DNA from: Pseudooceanicola nitratireducens
GTDB taxonomy: Bacteria; Pseudomonadota; Alphaproteobacteria; Rhodobacterales; Rhodobacteraceae
Length of the DNA stretch: 64,000 nt
NCBI RefSeq assembly: GCF_900109195.1
Contig: NZ_FNZG01000001.1
Coordinates: forward strand, 744,001 to 808,000
Direction: 5' to 3'
Shown here: one piece after another, positions 1-10,594 of the stretch
Layout of the letters: every line of letters starts with the position of its first letter
How positions within the stretch are numbered: position 1 is the first letter of the stretch
Translations under genes and position numbers: made by a program
Notes under the pieces: model-generated
Database searches by the model: none
Seen by the model: only the letters and a program-made list of their open reading frames with translations
What the model was told of the DNA's origin: nothing

Positions 1-1
1 C

Positions 2-925
2 GCAGGCATCGGCATCCAGCTGGGCCATGCGGGGCGGCGCGCCTCGGCCCGGTCGATCCGGGATCGCGGCAAGGGCGAAAGCCTACCGCCCGAGGAAGGG
101 GCCTGGCAGACCTACGCCCCCTCGGCGCTGCCCTATAACGACCAATGGGCCACCCCCGCCGAGATGACCGAGGACGACATCATCCGCATCACCCGGGCCT
201 TTGCCCAGGCCACACGGCGGGCGGTGCGCGCGGGCTTCGACCTGGTGGAATGCCACGCCGCCCATGGCTATCTGCTGCATCAGTTCCTGTCGCCCCGCAC
301 CAACCGGCGCAATGACGCCTGGGGCGGTACGCTGGAGAACCGCATGCGCTTTCCCCTGGCGGTGGTGCAGGCGATGCGCGACGCGCTGCCCGCCGACCGG
401 GCCCTGGGCGTGCGCGTCAACAGCACCGACTGGCACCCTCAGGGCGCAACGCTGGACGACGCGGTCCCCTTCGTGCGCGCGCTGAAGGACCTGGGTGTGG
501 ATTACGTCACCCTGTCGGCCGGGAACCTGGTGCCCGACGCGGTGATCCCCAAGGCCACGCCGGGCCATCAGGTCGGCTTTGCCGAACGGATCCGGCAAGA
601 GACGGGGATGACCGTGGTGGCGGTCGGCATGATCTCGGACCCCGTGCAGGCCGATGCGGTGGTGCGCGAGGGGCGGGCCGACATGGTGGCGATCGGCCGG
701 GCAATGCTGGACAACCCCAGATGGGGCTGGCACGCGGCGGCGCGGCTGGGGCACGATGTGCCATATCCGCCGCAATACCTGCGCGCGCGGCCCAACAACT
801 GGACGGATTTTCAACGCATCCATCCCGGGGCACAGCCGGTTGTGTCCACGCAGCAGGCGGATCGCCCGTCAGGATCGACCTGGGATCGGCCCGAGACTGA
901 CAAGCCCGCCGCCCAGCCCAGCTGA
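2..925 (+). CDS. NADH:flavin oxidoreductase, old yellow enzyme family (5' end cut by window)
   Basis: The reading frame is open from the first bases and ends in TGA at 923-925, so the N-terminal part lies outside the window. The visible 307 codons begin with GIQLGHAGRRAS, the old-yellow-enzyme segment with the conserved His. Next come HAAHGYLLHQFLSPRTNRR and WGG, with the FMN/substrate-site His pair and the conserved Arg. Near the end is AVGMI...VREGRADMVAIGRAMLDNP, the phosphate-binding end of the TIM barrel. Such enzymes use NAD(P)H and FMN to reduce activated C=C bonds; the physiological substrate cannot be read from sequence. It converges on betA 51 bp away. A role in choline metabolism is not implied by its position alone. 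Confidence 0.9.
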   Translation, partial: AGIGIQLGHAGRRASARSIRDRGKGESLPPEEGAWQTYAPSALPYNDQWATPAEMTEDDIIRITRAFAQATRRAVRAGFDLVECHAAHGYLLHQFLSPRTNRRNDAWGGTLENRMRFPLAVVQAMRDALPADRALGVRVNSTDWHPQGATLDDAVPFVRALKDLGVDYVTLSAGNLVPDAVIPKATPGHQVGFAERIRQETGMTVVAVGMISDPVQADAVVREGRADMVAIGRAMLDNPRWGWHAAARLGHDVPYPPQYLRARPNNWTDFQRIHPGAQPVVSTQQADRPSGSTWDRPETDKPAAQPS

Positions 926-976
926 TCAAAGCGATCAGGCCCCGCGGAGGGAGGGACACCGCCGGACCTGGCCCCC

Positions 977-2647
977 TTACCGCTGAGCCGTCTGCCAGTC
1001 CGGATGCATCCAGGGCTGGGCATTCTCGCGGGGCAGGGGGCTGCGGCCCAGGATGTGATCGGCGGCCTTTTCGCCGGTCAGGATCGAGGGGCCGTTCAGG
1101 TTGCCATTGGTGATCTGCGGAAAGATCGAACTGTCCGCGACCCGCAGCCCGTCGACCCCGATCACCCGGCATTCCGGATCGACCACGGCCAGCGGATCGT
1201 CGGCCGCGCCCATGCGACAGGTGCCACAGGGGTGATAGGCGCTTTCGGCATGCTCGCGGATGAAGGCGTCCAGCTCATCATCGCTTTGCACCGCGGCACC
1301 CGGCTGGATTTCATGGCCGCGATAGGGGGCAAAGGCCTCTTGCGCGAAGATTTCCCGGGTCAGGCGGATACAGGTGCGGAAATCCAGCCAATCGTCCGGA
1401 TGGGACATGTAGTTGAAGACGATCTTCGGATCATCCGCCGGATCCGAGGATCGCAGCGTGACCGCCCCGCGCGACTTCGACCGCATCGGCCCCACATGGG
1501 CCTGGAAACCATGGCCCTCGGCCGCGGCCTGACCGTCATAACGCACGGCAATGGGCAGGAAATGGAACTGGATGTCGGGATACTCCACGCCCGCGCGCGA
1601 CCGGATGAAGGCGGTGCTTTCAAACTGGTTCGACGCCCCGACACCCGTGCGGGTGAACAGCCACTGCGCCCCGACTAGCGCCTTGCCGAAGAGGTTCCAG
1701 TACTTGAACAGCGACACCGGCTGGGTCGCGGCCTGCTGGATGTACAGCTCCAGGTGGTCCTGAAGGTTCTGGCCCACCCCGGCGCGATCCGCGACGACCG
1801 GGATCCCGTGCTCTTTCAGATGCGCAGCGGGGCCGATCCCCGACAGCATCAGCAGCTTGGGCGAGTTGATGGACGAGGCCGCCAGGATCACCTCTTGCCC
1901 TGCGCGCAGCACTTCGGTGCGGCCCTTCCGCTCGACCTCGACGCCCGTGGCGCGGCCGTCTTCCATCACCACCCGGCGGGCCAGACCGCGCACCAGCGTG
2001 ACCTTGCCCGTGGCGATGGCGGGTTTCAGGTAGGCCTTGTAGGCGGACCAGCGTTCGCCCTTGTGGATCGTCGCGTCGAAGGGGCCGAAGCCTTCCTGCT
2101 TTTCGCCGTTGTAGTCATCGGTGGTCTCGTACCCGGCCTGGGCTCCGGCCTCGACAAAGGCCTTGACCAGCGGATTGGTCCGCGTGCCGCGCGACACATG
2201 CAGCGGGCCGTCCTTGCCGCGCCAGTCCGGGTCGCCGCCGTGGCCGCCATGGTCCCAGGATTCCATCCGCTTGAAATAGGGAAGCACATCCGCATAGGCC
2301 CAGCCCTGCGCGCCCATCTCGGCCCAGGTGTCATAGTCGCGCGCATGGCCGCGCACATAGACCATCCCGTTGATCGAGGACGATCCGCCCAGAACCTTGC
2401 CACGCGGCGTCGCCAGCTGGCGATTGCCCAGGTGCGGTTCAGGTTCGCTGCGATAGCCCCAGTCATAGCGCTTCATGTTCATCGGATAGGACAGCGCGCC
2501 GGGCATCTGGATGAAGGGCCCCGCATCGGTGCCGCCGAATTCCACGACCACGACCGATTTGCCCGCCTCGGCCAGCCGATAGGCGATGGCGCATCCGGCC
2601 GAGCCTGCGCCGACGATGACGTAATCTGCCAAGGGAGTTTCTTGCAT
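977..2647 (-). CDS. betA: Choline dehydrogenase, GMC oxidoreductase
   Basis: This 556-residue flavoprotein matches the usual BetA length. It starts with the FAD dinucleotide-binding fold (GAGSAG, residues 13-18), has the GMC signature [18 protein letters not shown] near residue 85, and ends with the conserved HPCGTCRMG and NGNLNGPSI segments that hold the active-site His and Asn. The family oxidises choline to betaine aldehyde and often on to glycine betaine, passing electrons to the respiratory chain at the inner membrane. It is the last gene of betI-betB-betA, 12 bp after betB, and its product feeds betB. Identification is strong because of the operon; some GMC dehydrogenases accept other alcohols. 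Confidence 0.95.
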   Translation of the reverse strand: MQETPLADYVIVGAGSAGCAIAYRLAEAGKSVVVVEFGGTDAGPFIQMPGALSYPMNMKRYDWGYRSEPEPHLGNRQLATPRGKVLGGSSSINGMVYVRGHARDYDTWAEMGAQGWAYADVLPYFKRMESWDHGGHGGDPDWRGKDGPLHVSRGTRTNPLVKAFVEAGAQAGYETTDDYNGEKQEGFGPFDATIHKGERWSAYKAYLKPAIATGKVTLVRGLARRVVMEDGRATGVEVERKGRTEVLRAGQEVILAASSINSPKLLMLSGIGPAAHLKEHGIPVVADRAGVGQNLQDHLELYIQQAATQPVSLFKYWNLFGKALVGAQWLFTRTGVGASNQFESTAFIRSRAGVEYPDIQFHFLPIAVRYDGQAAAEGHGFQAHVGPMRSKSRGAVTLRSSDPADDPKIVFNYMSHPDDWLDFRTCIRLTREIFAQEAFAPYRGHEIQPGAAVQSDDELDAFIREHAESAYHPCGTCRMGAADDPLAVVDPECRVIGVDGLRVADSSIFPQITNGNLNGPSILTGEKAADHILGRSPLPRENAQPWMHPDWQTAQR

Positions 2648-2659
2648 CAGCTGTCCCCC

Positions 2660-4132
2660 TTAGAACGCGGCTTCGGTCGGGTTCATGCCGACATAGACCG
2701 TCTTGATCTGGCTGTAGTGTTCGATCGCCGCCTTCGAATTCTCACGCCCCACGCCCGACAGTTTCGACCCGCCAAAGGGCGCTTCGACCGGGGTCAGGTT
2801 GTAGGCGTTGATATAGCAGGTGCCGGCCTCGAAGGCGGCGGCAACGCGATGCGCGCGGGTCAGATCGCTGGTGAAGACACCGGCGGCCAGGCCAAAATCG
2901 GTAGCGTTGGCGCGGGCGATGCCTTCTTCTTCGGTTGTAAACCGCAGGACCGACATGACGGGGCCAAAGATTTCCTCGCGCGCGATGGTCATCTCATCGG
3001 TGACATCGGCAAAGAGCGTCGGTTCGATGTAGAACCCCGCGCCCTCGATCACCTTGCCGCCCTTGACCAGACGGGCGCCTTCCTCGGTGCCCTTGGTGAT
3101 ATAGCCCTGCACGATCTGACGCTGCCGGTCGGACACCATGGGGCCGACGGTCGTGGCGTCCTTCATCGGGTCGCCGATCACGGCGTTTTCCATCCGCTCG
3201 GCCACGCGGGCGACGAAACGGTCGTACACAGCGTCCTGTACGAAGACGCGGGTGCCGTTGGAGCAGATCTGCCCGGTGGAATAGAAATTGCCGTTGATCG
3301 CGGCCGAGACCGCGCTTTCCAGGTCGGCATCGTCGAAGACCAGGATGGGGGATTTGCCGCCCAGCTCCATCGTCACATGGCGGATGCCCTCGGCGGCGGC
3401 GGCATAGACCTTGCGGCCCGTGGGCACCGACCCGGTCAGCGACACCTTGTCGACGCGCGGATCCGTCACCAGCGACGCGCCGACCTGCCCATAGCCCTGC
3501 ACGACGTTGAACAGCCCCTTGGGGGCACCTGCTTCGATCAGGATCTCGGCCAGTTTCAGCGCTGAAAGGGGCGTCATCTCGGACGGTTTGAAGACCATGG
3601 CATTGCCGCAGGCCAGCGCCGGCGCGGCCTTCCAGCTGGCGATCTGGATGGGATAGTTCCAGGCCCCGATGCCGACACAGACGCCAAGCGGCTCGCGTCG
3701 GGTATAGACGAAATCGCCGCCCGCCACGGGGATATGTTCGCCGGTCAGCGTACCCGCCAGACCGCCGAAATATTCCAGCGCATCCGCACCCGAGGCCGCA
3801 TCGGCCACCAACGTTTCCGACATCGGTTTGCCGGTGTCGTGGGTCTCGATCACCGACAGGTCATGGTTGCGTTCGCGCATCAGGTCGGCGGCGCGGCGCA
3901 GCACGCGGCCGCGTTCGGTGCCCGACAGTTGCGCCCAGGCCACCTGCGCATCCTTCGCGGCGGCCAGGGCGGCGTCGACGATGGCCGGGGTGGCGGCATG
4001 CAGCGTCGCGATGACCTCTCCGGTGTGGGGGTAGATCACATCGATCTTTTCGCCTGCGGTATCCTCGACATAGGCGCCATTGATGAAATGGCTGGCCGCA
4101 GGTTGAAAGGCGGGGTGGGAAGATTGGGTCAT
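2660..4132 (-). CDS. betB: Betaine aldehyde dehydrogenase
   Basis: A 490-residue NAD(P)-dependent aldehyde dehydrogenase. The ATG at 4132 was chosen over the in-frame start at 4222 because it gives the standard N-terminus ([14 protein letters not shown]) and overlaps the betI stop as ATGA. Visible motifs are [10 protein letters not shown] with the catalytic Glu and [16 protein letters not shown] with the catalytic Cys; the C-terminus has the usual [10 protein letters not shown]-like segment (here [20 protein letters not shown]). It oxidises betaine aldehyde to glycine betaine in the cytoplasm, the second step of osmoprotectant synthesis from choline. Translation is probably coupled to betI. 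Confidence 0.95.
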   Translation of the reverse strand: MTQSSHPAFQPAASHFINGAYVEDTAGEKIDVIYPHTGEVIATLHAATPAIVDAALAAAKDAQVAWAQLSGTERGRVLRRAADLMRERNHDLSVIETHDTGKPMSETLVADAASGADALEYFGGLAGTLTGEHIPVAGGDFVYTRREPLGVCVGIGAWNYPIQIASWKAAPALACGNAMVFKPSEMTPLSALKLAEILIEAGAPKGLFNVVQGYGQVGASLVTDPRVDKVSLTGSVPTGRKVYAAAAEGIRHVTMELGGKSPILVFDDADLESAVSAAINGNFYSTGQICSNGTRVFVQDAVYDRFVARVAERMENAVIGDPMKDATTVGPMVSDRQRQIVQGYITKGTEEGARLVKGGKVIEGAGFYIEPTLFADVTDEMTIAREEIFGPVMSVLRFTTEEEGIARANATDFGLAAGVFTSDLTRAHRVAAAFEAGTCYINAYNLTPVEAPFGGSKLSGVGRENSKAAIEHYSQIKTVYVGMNPTEAAF

Positions 4133-4833
4133 AAAAGCTCCTGCGGTCCTGCAAGTGGGGCGATCGGGTCTGGATCGGCGTCGGGGATGGGGTCGGCGGG
4201 GCTGGCCTGGGCCAGCTCGCATTCGGCGGCAATGGCGCGCAGCACGTGGCGCGCGCCTTCGGATCCGTCAATCTGCGAGCTGTCGCGGCGGCAGGCGTCA
4301 GAGGCAGGGCCATTGGCCTTCGCATCCAAGCCATAGCGCAGGTACAGCCCGTCGATCAGGCCGCCGATCCGCCGGGCCAGGTCCGGCGCGCGGTCCCCGA
4401 CCTTGGGGCGCAGCGCCGAGACAAGGTTGCTTTGCAGCCGCCGCTGGTACAGCGACAGCATGCGCCGCGCGGGGTCAGACCGCAGTGCGAGCGCGTAGAA
4501 GTTCACCCAGGCCGAGATCGCCTCGCGGCGGAAACTGGTCATGCCAAAGCTGGCGCGCACGATCGCCTGCAGCCGGTCATCGGCGGTGCGGGCCTGGCGC
4601 AGGGCCTGGCGGACATCTTCGCCGTAGTCAGTCAGGATCGCGCGCATGGCCGCCAGGAACAGCGTTTCCTTGTCGCGGAAATAGTGGAAGGCCAGCGCCG
4701 GAGAGACGCCGGCACTTTTGGCGATCTGGCTGGTGGTCACGTCCAGAGTTCCCGATGCGCCGATCTCGCGAATCGTGGCGGCGATCAGTTCGGCCCTGCG
4801 CTCTTCCTCTGTTTTCCGTGACTTACCCGCCAT
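4129..4833 (-). CDS. betI: TetR-family choline-responsive repressor
   Basis: A 234-residue TetR-type regulator. The helix-turn-helix is near residues 30-55 ([27 protein letters not shown]). In this family BetI represses bet genes and is relieved by choline or betaine aldehyde. It is the first gene of the betIBA operon and lies opposite choX; the 107-bp spacer holds a perfect 14-bp palindrome that is the likely operator. The last 40 or so residues are an Asp/Pro/Ala-rich tail beyond the ligand-binding domain (ends [16 protein letters not shown]), making it longer than the usual BetI of about 195-200 residues. The tail overlaps the start of betB by 4 bp. Confidence 0.92.
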   Translation of the reverse strand: MAGKSRKTEEERRAELIAATIREIGASGTLDVTTSQIAKSAGVSPALAFHYFRDKETLFLAAMRAILTDYGEDVRQALRQARTADDRLQAIVRASFGMTSFRREAISAWVNFYALALRSDPARRMLSLYQRRLQSNLVSALRPKVGDRAPDLARRIGGLIDGLYLRYGLDAKANGPASDACRRDSSQIDGSEGARHVLRAIAAECELAQASPADPIPDADPDPIAPLAGPQELL

Positions 4834-4884
4834 TTAGACGCTCTCTGCTACAAGCTGTTGCTTTTCTCGAATATGTCATTACTA

Positions 4885-4898
4885 ATTGACGCGTCAAT
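4885..4898. promoter_or_regulatory. Perfect 14-bp palindrome, probable BetI operator
   Basis: ATTGACGCGTCAAT reads identically on both strands and lies in the 107-bp spacer between divergent betI and choX, 43 bp before the choX ATG. A weak promoter candidate for choX (TTGCTT at 4858, ACTAAT at 4881 with a 17-bp gap) would be partly covered by it. That it is the BetI site is inferred from symmetry and position. Confidence 0.75.
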
Positions 4899-4940
4899 CA
4901 ATAAGGCCGAATTTGATCCGGCCAATCGAAGGGAGCCCCC

Positions 4941-5861
4941 ATGAAGATTCTGCTGACAACCTCTGCCCTCGCACTTTGCGCAACCACGGCCATGGCCGAC
5001 TGTGGGAAGGTCACCTTCTCGGACGTGGGCTGGACCGACATCACCGCCACCACCGCGGCGACCACCACTGTGCTGGACGCCCTGGGCTATGACACCGAAG
5101 TGCGCGTGCTGTCCGTGCCCGTCACCTATATCTCGCTGGAAGAGGGCGACGTGGACGTCTTCCTGGGCAACTGGATGCCGACGATGGAAGCCGACATCGC
5201 GCCCTATCGCGAAAAGGGCACCGTCGACACCGTGCGGGCGAACCTCGAGGGCGCGAAATACACCCTCGCCACCAATGCCGCCGGCGCGGCCCTGGGCATC
5301 ACCAGCTTCGGCTCCATCGCGGCACATGCCGATGCGCTGGACGAAACCATCTACGGGATCGAACCGGGCAACGACGGCAACCGCCTGATCATGGACATGA
5401 TCGCCGACAACGCCTTTGACCTGAAAGACTTCGACGTCAAGGAAAGCTCGGAGCAGGGGATGCTGAGCCAGGTGGCTCGCCTGACCAAGAAGGAAGACCC
5501 GATCGTCTTCCTGGCCTGGGAACCGCACCCGATGAACGCCAACTTCGACCTGACCTACCTGGAAGGCGGCGATGACTGGTTCGGCCCCGATTTCGGTGGC
5601 GCGACCGTCTTCACCAACACCCGCGCTGGTTACGTCGCGGAATGCCCGAACGTCGGCAAGCTGCTGGAAAACCTGGAATTCTCGCTCGCCATGGAGAACG
5701 AGATCATGGGTGCCATCCTGAACGACGGTCAGGACGCAGGTGACGCGGCCAAGGCCTGGCTGACGGCCAACCCCGCCGTCCTGTCGGACTGGCTGGACGG
5801 TGTGACCACCGCCGACGGGGCCGAGGGCCTTGCGGCCGTGAAGGCCTCTCTCGGTTTGTAA
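4941..5861 (+). CDS. choX: Choline ABC transporter, periplasmic binding protein
   Basis: A 306-residue OpuAC/ProX-like binding protein. Residues 1-20 form a Sec signal peptide ending AMA before Asp-Cys. The mature part has the family pattern GWTDITATTAATTTVLDALGY, then VTYISLEEGDVDVFLGNW and a C-terminal KAWLTANPAVLSDWLDGV. Such proteins hold choline through an aromatic cage in the periplasm. A good Shine-Dalgarno (AAGGGAG) precedes the ATG. It heads choX-choW-choV and is followed by a strong hairpin that separates it from the membrane component. Confidence 0.93.
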   Translation: MKILLTTSALALCATTAMADCGKVTFSDVGWTDITATTAATTTVLDALGYDTEVRVLSVPVTYISLEEGDVDVFLGNWMPTMEADIAPYREKGTVDTVRANLEGAKYTLATNAAGAALGITSFGSIAAHADALDETIYGIEPGNDGNRLIMDMIADNAFDLKDFDVKESSEQGMLSQVARLTKKEDPIVFLAWEPHPMNANFDLTYLEGGDDWFGPDFGGATVFTNTRAGYVAECPNVGKLLENLEFSLAMENEIMGAILNDGQDAGDAAKAWLTANPAVLSDWLDGVTTADGAEGLAAVKASLGL

Positions 5862-5878
5862 GGGACCATCAGAACCGG

Positions 5879-5902
5879 CGGCCCCGCAGTTTTGCGGGGC
5901 CG
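5879..5902 (+). terminator. Strong intra-operon hairpin between choX and choW
   Basis: A perfect 10-bp stem (CGGCCCCGCA with TGCGGGGCCG, loop GTTT) sits 18 bp after the choX stop, followed by only three T. It is likely a partial terminator or 3'-end stabiliser that keeps binding-protein mRNA above permease mRNA; a full stop is unlikely because choW and choV depend on the same promoter region. Confidence 0.75.
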
Positions 5903-5940
5903 TTTGATATTGGGCAACGCACCACGGAAGGGATCAGGGA

Positions 5941-6773
<833 letters not shown>

Positions 6774-6777
<4 letters not shown>

Positions 6778-7796
6778 CCACCGCCGTCAAAATCGACAAT
6801 GTCTCCATCGTCTTCGGCAAAAGCCCCGATCAGGCGCTGCCCCTGATGGACAAGGGGCTGGACCGCGCCACGGTGCAGGAAAAATGCGGCCAGGTGCTGG
6901 GCGTACACGACTGCAACCTCGAGATCCAGGAAGGCGAGATCCTGGTGCTTATGGGCCTGTCGGGATCGGGCAAATCCACCCTTCTGCGCGGCATCAACGG
7001 GCTGAACCCCGTGGTGCGCGGCGCGGTGCATATCCGCGACAACGGCACGCTGATCAACGTGACAGATGCCAGTCCCGCAGACCTGCGCCGCATCCGCCGC
7101 GAACGCCTGGCGATGGTGTTCCAGCAGTTCGGCCTTCTGCCCTGGCGCACGGTGGCCGAAAACGTCGGCCTGGGGCTGGAGCTGGGCGGCATGCCCAAGA
7201 AGGACCGCCGCGCCAAGGTGTTGGAGCAGCTGGACCTTGTGGGCCTGGCCGACTGGGCCGACAACAAGGTAGGCGAGATTTCGGGCGGGATGCAGCAGCG
7301 CGTCGGCCTGGCCCGCGCCTTTGCCACCGATGCGCCGATCCTGCTGATGGACGAACCCTTTTCAGCGCTGGATCCGCTGATCCGAACCAAGCTGCAGGAC
7401 GAGTTGCTGGAGCTTCAGGCGCGTCTGAAACGCACGATCATCTTCGTGTCCCACGACCTGGATGAGGCCTTCAAGCTGGGCAACCGCATCGCCATCATGG
7501 AAGGCGGACGCATCGTGCAATGCGGCACCCCGAATGAAATCGCCAGCAACCCCGAGAACGACTATGTCGCGGAATTCGTGGCCCATTCCAACCCGCTGAC
7601 CTTCCTGCGCGCGCGCGACGTCATGCAGGCAGATGGCACCACGGGCGACATCGGGCAAGAGGTCGGGGCAGACACCCCCGTGCTGGACTTTGCCGCCGCC
7701 ATGTCGGCCGAGGGCAAGCCCGTCGCGGTCACCGAAAACGGGGCCCGGATCGGCACCGTCACGCCCGAGTCGCTTCTGGCCAGCCTTCTGCGCTAG
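6774..7796 (+). CDS. choV: Choline ABC transporter ATPase
   Basis: A 340-residue ABC ATPase of the ProV/OpuAA type. Walker A is GLSGSGKST (residues 61-69), the signature is SGGMQQRVG (170-178) and Walker B is ILLMDE (189-194), followed by the H-loop (VSHDLDEAF). The N-terminus has the extra 40 or so residues before the ATPase core that are typical of glycine-betaine/choline ATPases. The C-terminal 65 residues are a short remnant of the CBS-like region. It powers ChoXW; its start overlaps the choW stop (ATGA). Confidence 0.93.
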
Positions 7797-7865
7797 CCGC
7801 GCGGCTGTCACGGGCGCGCCTTTGTATGCGCGCCCTGACTCACGGCGACCCGCCTGTCGGACTAT

Positions 7866-7882
7866 GGAAACAGACTGTTTCC
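7866..7882. promoter_or_regulatory. 8-1-8 perfect inverted repeat
   Basis: GGAAACAG, one A, CTGTTTCC. It has no T-run, so it looks more like a protein-binding site than a terminator. It abuts the CtrA-type box at 7885. Confidence 0.5.
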
Positions 7883-7884
7883 TG

Positions 7885-7899
7885 TTAATCTTCCCTTAA
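7885..7899. promoter_or_regulatory. Putative CtrA-binding box (TTAA-N7-TTAA)
   Basis: TTAA at 7885-7888 and TTAA at 7896-7899 are separated by exactly seven bases, the full alphaproteobacterial CtrA consensus. It lies 222 bp before the capD-like ATG. TTAA is rare in this GC-rich window outside such a site. Confidence 0.55.
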
Positions 7900-8121
7900 G
7901 GAAAGCATCGCAGTATGGTGCTGATGCGTAGTCGCGTCAGTCCGCTGTGCCAGGGCCCTGGTGCCCCGGCCGGCGGGCCGCCAATGGCATGGTGAAACCA
8001 TCCGGGAACAGGCGGCATTCTGCCGGCAGGGAAGGGTGCCAGCATCGCTTGTTCCATTTCGGCGGTTTGGGTAAGACACTCGCGCAGGGCGTATTGGTCT
8101 TGTCGTACGGAAAGAATTGGA

Positions 8122-10101
8122 ATGACTGGATTTCTCGATCAGATCACGGGACTGCGCCGGAAGCAGAAGATCGCGATCCAGATGGCCGTGGATACGGTGC
8201 TGATCATCGCCTCTTTCGCCGTGGCCATGCTGGTGCGCCTTGAAAGCCTGGACTTCGCCGCCGACCCGATGGTCTGGGTGCCGCTGATCGCGGTGATTCC
8301 CGCCACCGTCTACACCCTGCATGTCACCGGGCTTTACCTGACCCTCGTTCGCTATATCACCGGCCGGGTTCTGGTCTACGTGACCAAGGGCGTGCTGGTC
8401 TCGGCCATCGTGCTTGGCGTCGTGTCACAGTTGCTGAATGCCGGGGTGCCGCGGTCCGTGCCCTTCATCTATGCCGCCTGCCTGCTGATCAGCGTCGGGG
8501 GCCTGCGCTTTGTCATCCGTCATTTCTTCCTGAAACCCAGCCGCAGCGCCCGCCAGCCGGTCATCATCTACGGGGCCGGTGAGGCCGGTGTGATGGTCGC
8601 CAATTCGATGAAAAGCGGTGCGCAATACGGGGCCGTGGCCTTCCTGGACGACAACCCTGACCTGCATGGGCTGACCAAGGCAGGGCTCAAGGTCAGCTCT
8701 CCGGACCGGGTGGCCGATCTGGTCGCAGCTACCGGCGCGCGGACCCTGCTGCTGGCACTGCCCAGCCTGACCCGTCGCCGCCGCCGCGAAATCGTCCAGA
8801 CCATGCAGGACCGGACCGCGCTTGAGATCAAGACGATCCCCGGCATGTCGGACCTGATCAGCGGCCGCGCCAAGATTTCCGAACTGCGCAACGTCACCCC
8901 CGAGGATCTGCTGGGCCGCGACCCTGTCGCGCCGATCGACCGGTTGATGCAGCGCAACATCACCGGCAAGGTCGTCATGGTCTCGGGCGCGGGCGGGTCC
9001 ATCGGCAGTGAGCTGTGCCGCCAGATCCTGTCCCTGTCGCCGGAACGGCTTGTGCTGTTCGAGATTTCGGAATTCGCGCTGTACCAGATCCAGATGGAGC
9101 TGTCGGAAGAAGCCGCCCGCATCCGCGCCGATGTGGACATCGTGCCGATCCTCGGATCCGTGCAGCATCCCCGCCGCCTGGAAGCTGCGATCAAGGCCTG
9201 GTCGGTTCAGACGATCTATCACGCCGCCGCCTACAAGCACGTCCCCCTGGTCGAGGAGAACGTGATCGAAGGCATCCGCAACAATGTCTTCGGCACCCTG
9301 GAAATCGCCACCGCGGCGCAGCGTCAGGGGGTAGAGAACTTCATCCTGATCTCGACCGACAAGGCCGTGCGCCCGACCAATGTCATGGGCGCGACCAAGC
9401 GTACTGCGGAACTGATCTGTCAGGCGCTGGCGGCGCAGGGCGGCACGACGACCTTTTCCATGGTGCGCTTTGGCAATGTGCTGGGGTCCTCCGGTTCGGT
9501 GATTCCGCGCTTCCGGTCCCAGATCGAGGCCGGCGGCCCGGTGACCGTGACGCACCGCGACGTGAACCGTTTCTTCATGACCATCCCCGAGGCGTCGCAG
9601 CTGGTGATTCAGGCTGGGGCCATGGCGCGGGGGGGGGATGTCTTCGTGCTGGACATGGGGCAGCCGGTGAAGATCATCGACCTGGCGATTTCCATGGTGA
9701 AGCTGCACGGGCTGCAGCCCTACGTGATTGACGCGGGCGATGCCTCGGGCGCGGAAGGCGACATTGCCATTGCCATCACTGGGTTGCGCAAGGGCGAAAA
9801 ACTGTACGAGGAACTGTTGATCGGCAATGATCCCGCGCCGACCCAGCATCCGCGCATCATGACCGCCTCGGAACGGTCGCTGCCCATGGGGCGGCTGATG
9901 CCGGTGCTGGACGACCTGCGCCGCGCCTGCGAACGCTTCGACCTGCCGCGCATCGGTGAGATCCTGCATGATCTTCCGCTGGATTTCTCGCCCTCGAATG
10001 CCGAGCTGTCCGACCTTCTCTGGACCCGTGCCGGCCAGCCCGTGATCGAGGCAGAGCCCACGGGCGGTCACCTGCGCATCGCACGCGAGGCGACGGCCTG
10101 A
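8122..10101 (+). CDS. Membrane-bound nucleotide-sugar 4,6-dehydratase (CapD/WbpM/PglF-like)
   Basis: A 659-residue protein. Residues 20-135 contain about four hydrophobic segments. The first Rossmann fold follows (GAGEAG, 151-156), then a second SDR fold with GAGGSIG at 289-295. The catalytic region STDKAVRPTNVMGATK spans 411-426: this is the Met-x-x-x-Lys variant of the SDR triad found in large UDP-GlcNAc 4,6-dehydratases rather than Tyr-x-x-x-Lys. Such enzymes make 4-keto-6-deoxy sugars for capsule, O-antigen or protein glycosylation at the inner membrane. It stands alone, followed by a strong terminator, and may be under CtrA control. The exact sugar cannot be read from sequence. Confidence 0.9.
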   Translation: MTGFLDQITGLRRKQKIAIQMAVDTVLIIASFAVAMLVRLESLDFAADPMVWVPLIAVIPATVYTLHVTGLYLTLVRYITGRVLVYVTKGVLVSAIVLGVVSQLLNAGVPRSVPFIYAACLLISVGGLRFVIRHFFLKPSRSARQPVIIYGAGEAGVMVANSMKSGAQYGAVAFLDDNPDLHGLTKAGLKVSSPDRVADLVAATGARTLLLALPSLTRRRRREIVQTMQDRTALEIKTIPGMSDLISGRAKISELRNVTPEDLLGRDPVAPIDRLMQRNITGKVVMVSGAGGSIGSELCRQILSLSPERLVLFEISEFALYQIQMELSEEAARIRADVDIVPILGSVQHPRRLEAAIKAWSVQTIYHAAAYKHVPLVEENVIEGIRNNVFGTLEIATAAQRQGVENFILISTDKAVRPTNVMGATKRTAELICQALAAQGGTTTFSMVRFGNVLGSSGSVIPRFRSQIEAGGPVTVTHRDVNRFFMTIPEASQLVIQAGAMARGGDVFVLDMGQPVKIIDLAISMVKLHGLQPYVIDAGDASGAEGDIAIAITGLRKGEKLYEELLIGNDPAPTQHPRIMTASERSLPMGRLMPVLDDLRRACERFDLPRIGEILHDLPLDFSPSNAELSDLLWTRAGQPVIEAEPTGGHLRIAREATA

Positions 10102-10139
10102 TCGCCCCAGGCAGGGAAACAGCCGAACACCGCATCAAG

Positions 10140-10171
10140 CCCGGTACGTCCCGACGTGCCGGGTTTTTCTT
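10140..10171 (+). terminator. Rho-independent terminator after the capD-like gene
   Basis: CCCGGTACGT pairs with ACGTGCCGGG (one G.U) around loop CCCG, followed by TTTTTCTTT. Confidence 0.88.
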
Positions 10172-10242
10172 TGGATCTGAGGGGGAGGGATTTGCCATCC
10201 GGGCCGATCTGGGCATCGGCGCAGGATACAGGGCCCTGAAAC

Positions 10243-10267
10243 GAAAAAGACCGTCCGAAGGCGGTCT
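10243..10267 (-). terminator. Terminator of the tRNA-Gly gene
   Basis: On the minus strand AGACCG pairs with CGGTCT around a CCTTCGGA loop, followed by TTTTTCG. It starts about 30 bp after the tRNA CCA end. Confidence 0.75.
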
Positions 10268-10298
10268 GTTTCCCATCCTCTTGGGTGAGAGGAAATTT

Positions 10299-10373
10299 TG
10301 GAGCGGGCGAGGCGATTCGAACGCCCGACCCTAACCTTGGCAAGGTTATGCTCTACCCCTGAGCTACGCCCGC
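10299..10373 (-). tRNA. tRNA-Gly (anticodon GCC)
   Basis: A 75-nt gene including encoded CCA. The acceptor stem GCGGGCG pairs with CGCCCGC; the D arm contains AGCTCAGGGGTAGAGC; the anticodon stem-loop is CCTTGCCAAGG with GCC in the loop; the T arm contains GTTCGAATC. It reads GGC/GGT glycine codons. It stands alone between the capD-like gene and a small lipoprotein gene, with its own terminator. Confidence 0.97.
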
Positions 10374-10594
10374 TTCCTTTTGGTAGGGCAGGATGTACAA
10401 AAGGGGCGGGCGGGGTGCAAGCGGTTTTTTCGGGCAAAGTGAAATTTTTTTGACTGCTGCCCTGGGCGATTTTCTTGATCGGAAAAAACCCCCGAAGTAT
10501 CAGAAGTTACAGCAAATTTTTTGACCTTACGGAATGCGCCCGACCCAGGGATGCGCCGTTTTTTGAAACAACACTATTCGCACGAGGTTCCGCC

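Larger units (their letters stand above)
7797..8121. other. 325-bp intergenic region before the capD-like gene
   Basis: No gene is supported here. It holds an inverted repeat (7866-7882), an overlapping CtrA-type box (7885-7899) and a probable leader for the downstream gene. Apparent reading frames are short and lack a convincing ribosome site. Confidence 0.6.

Noticed and set aside
922-938. CTGATC/GATCAG hairpin between the OYE gene and betA as a terminator
   Set aside because: The stem is only 6 bp, includes the stop codon and lacks a T-run; too weak to list.
1754-3565. 603-codon plus-strand frame opposite betA/betB
   Set aside because: It is antisense to two genes with complete family motifs; long antisense frames are normal at this GC content.
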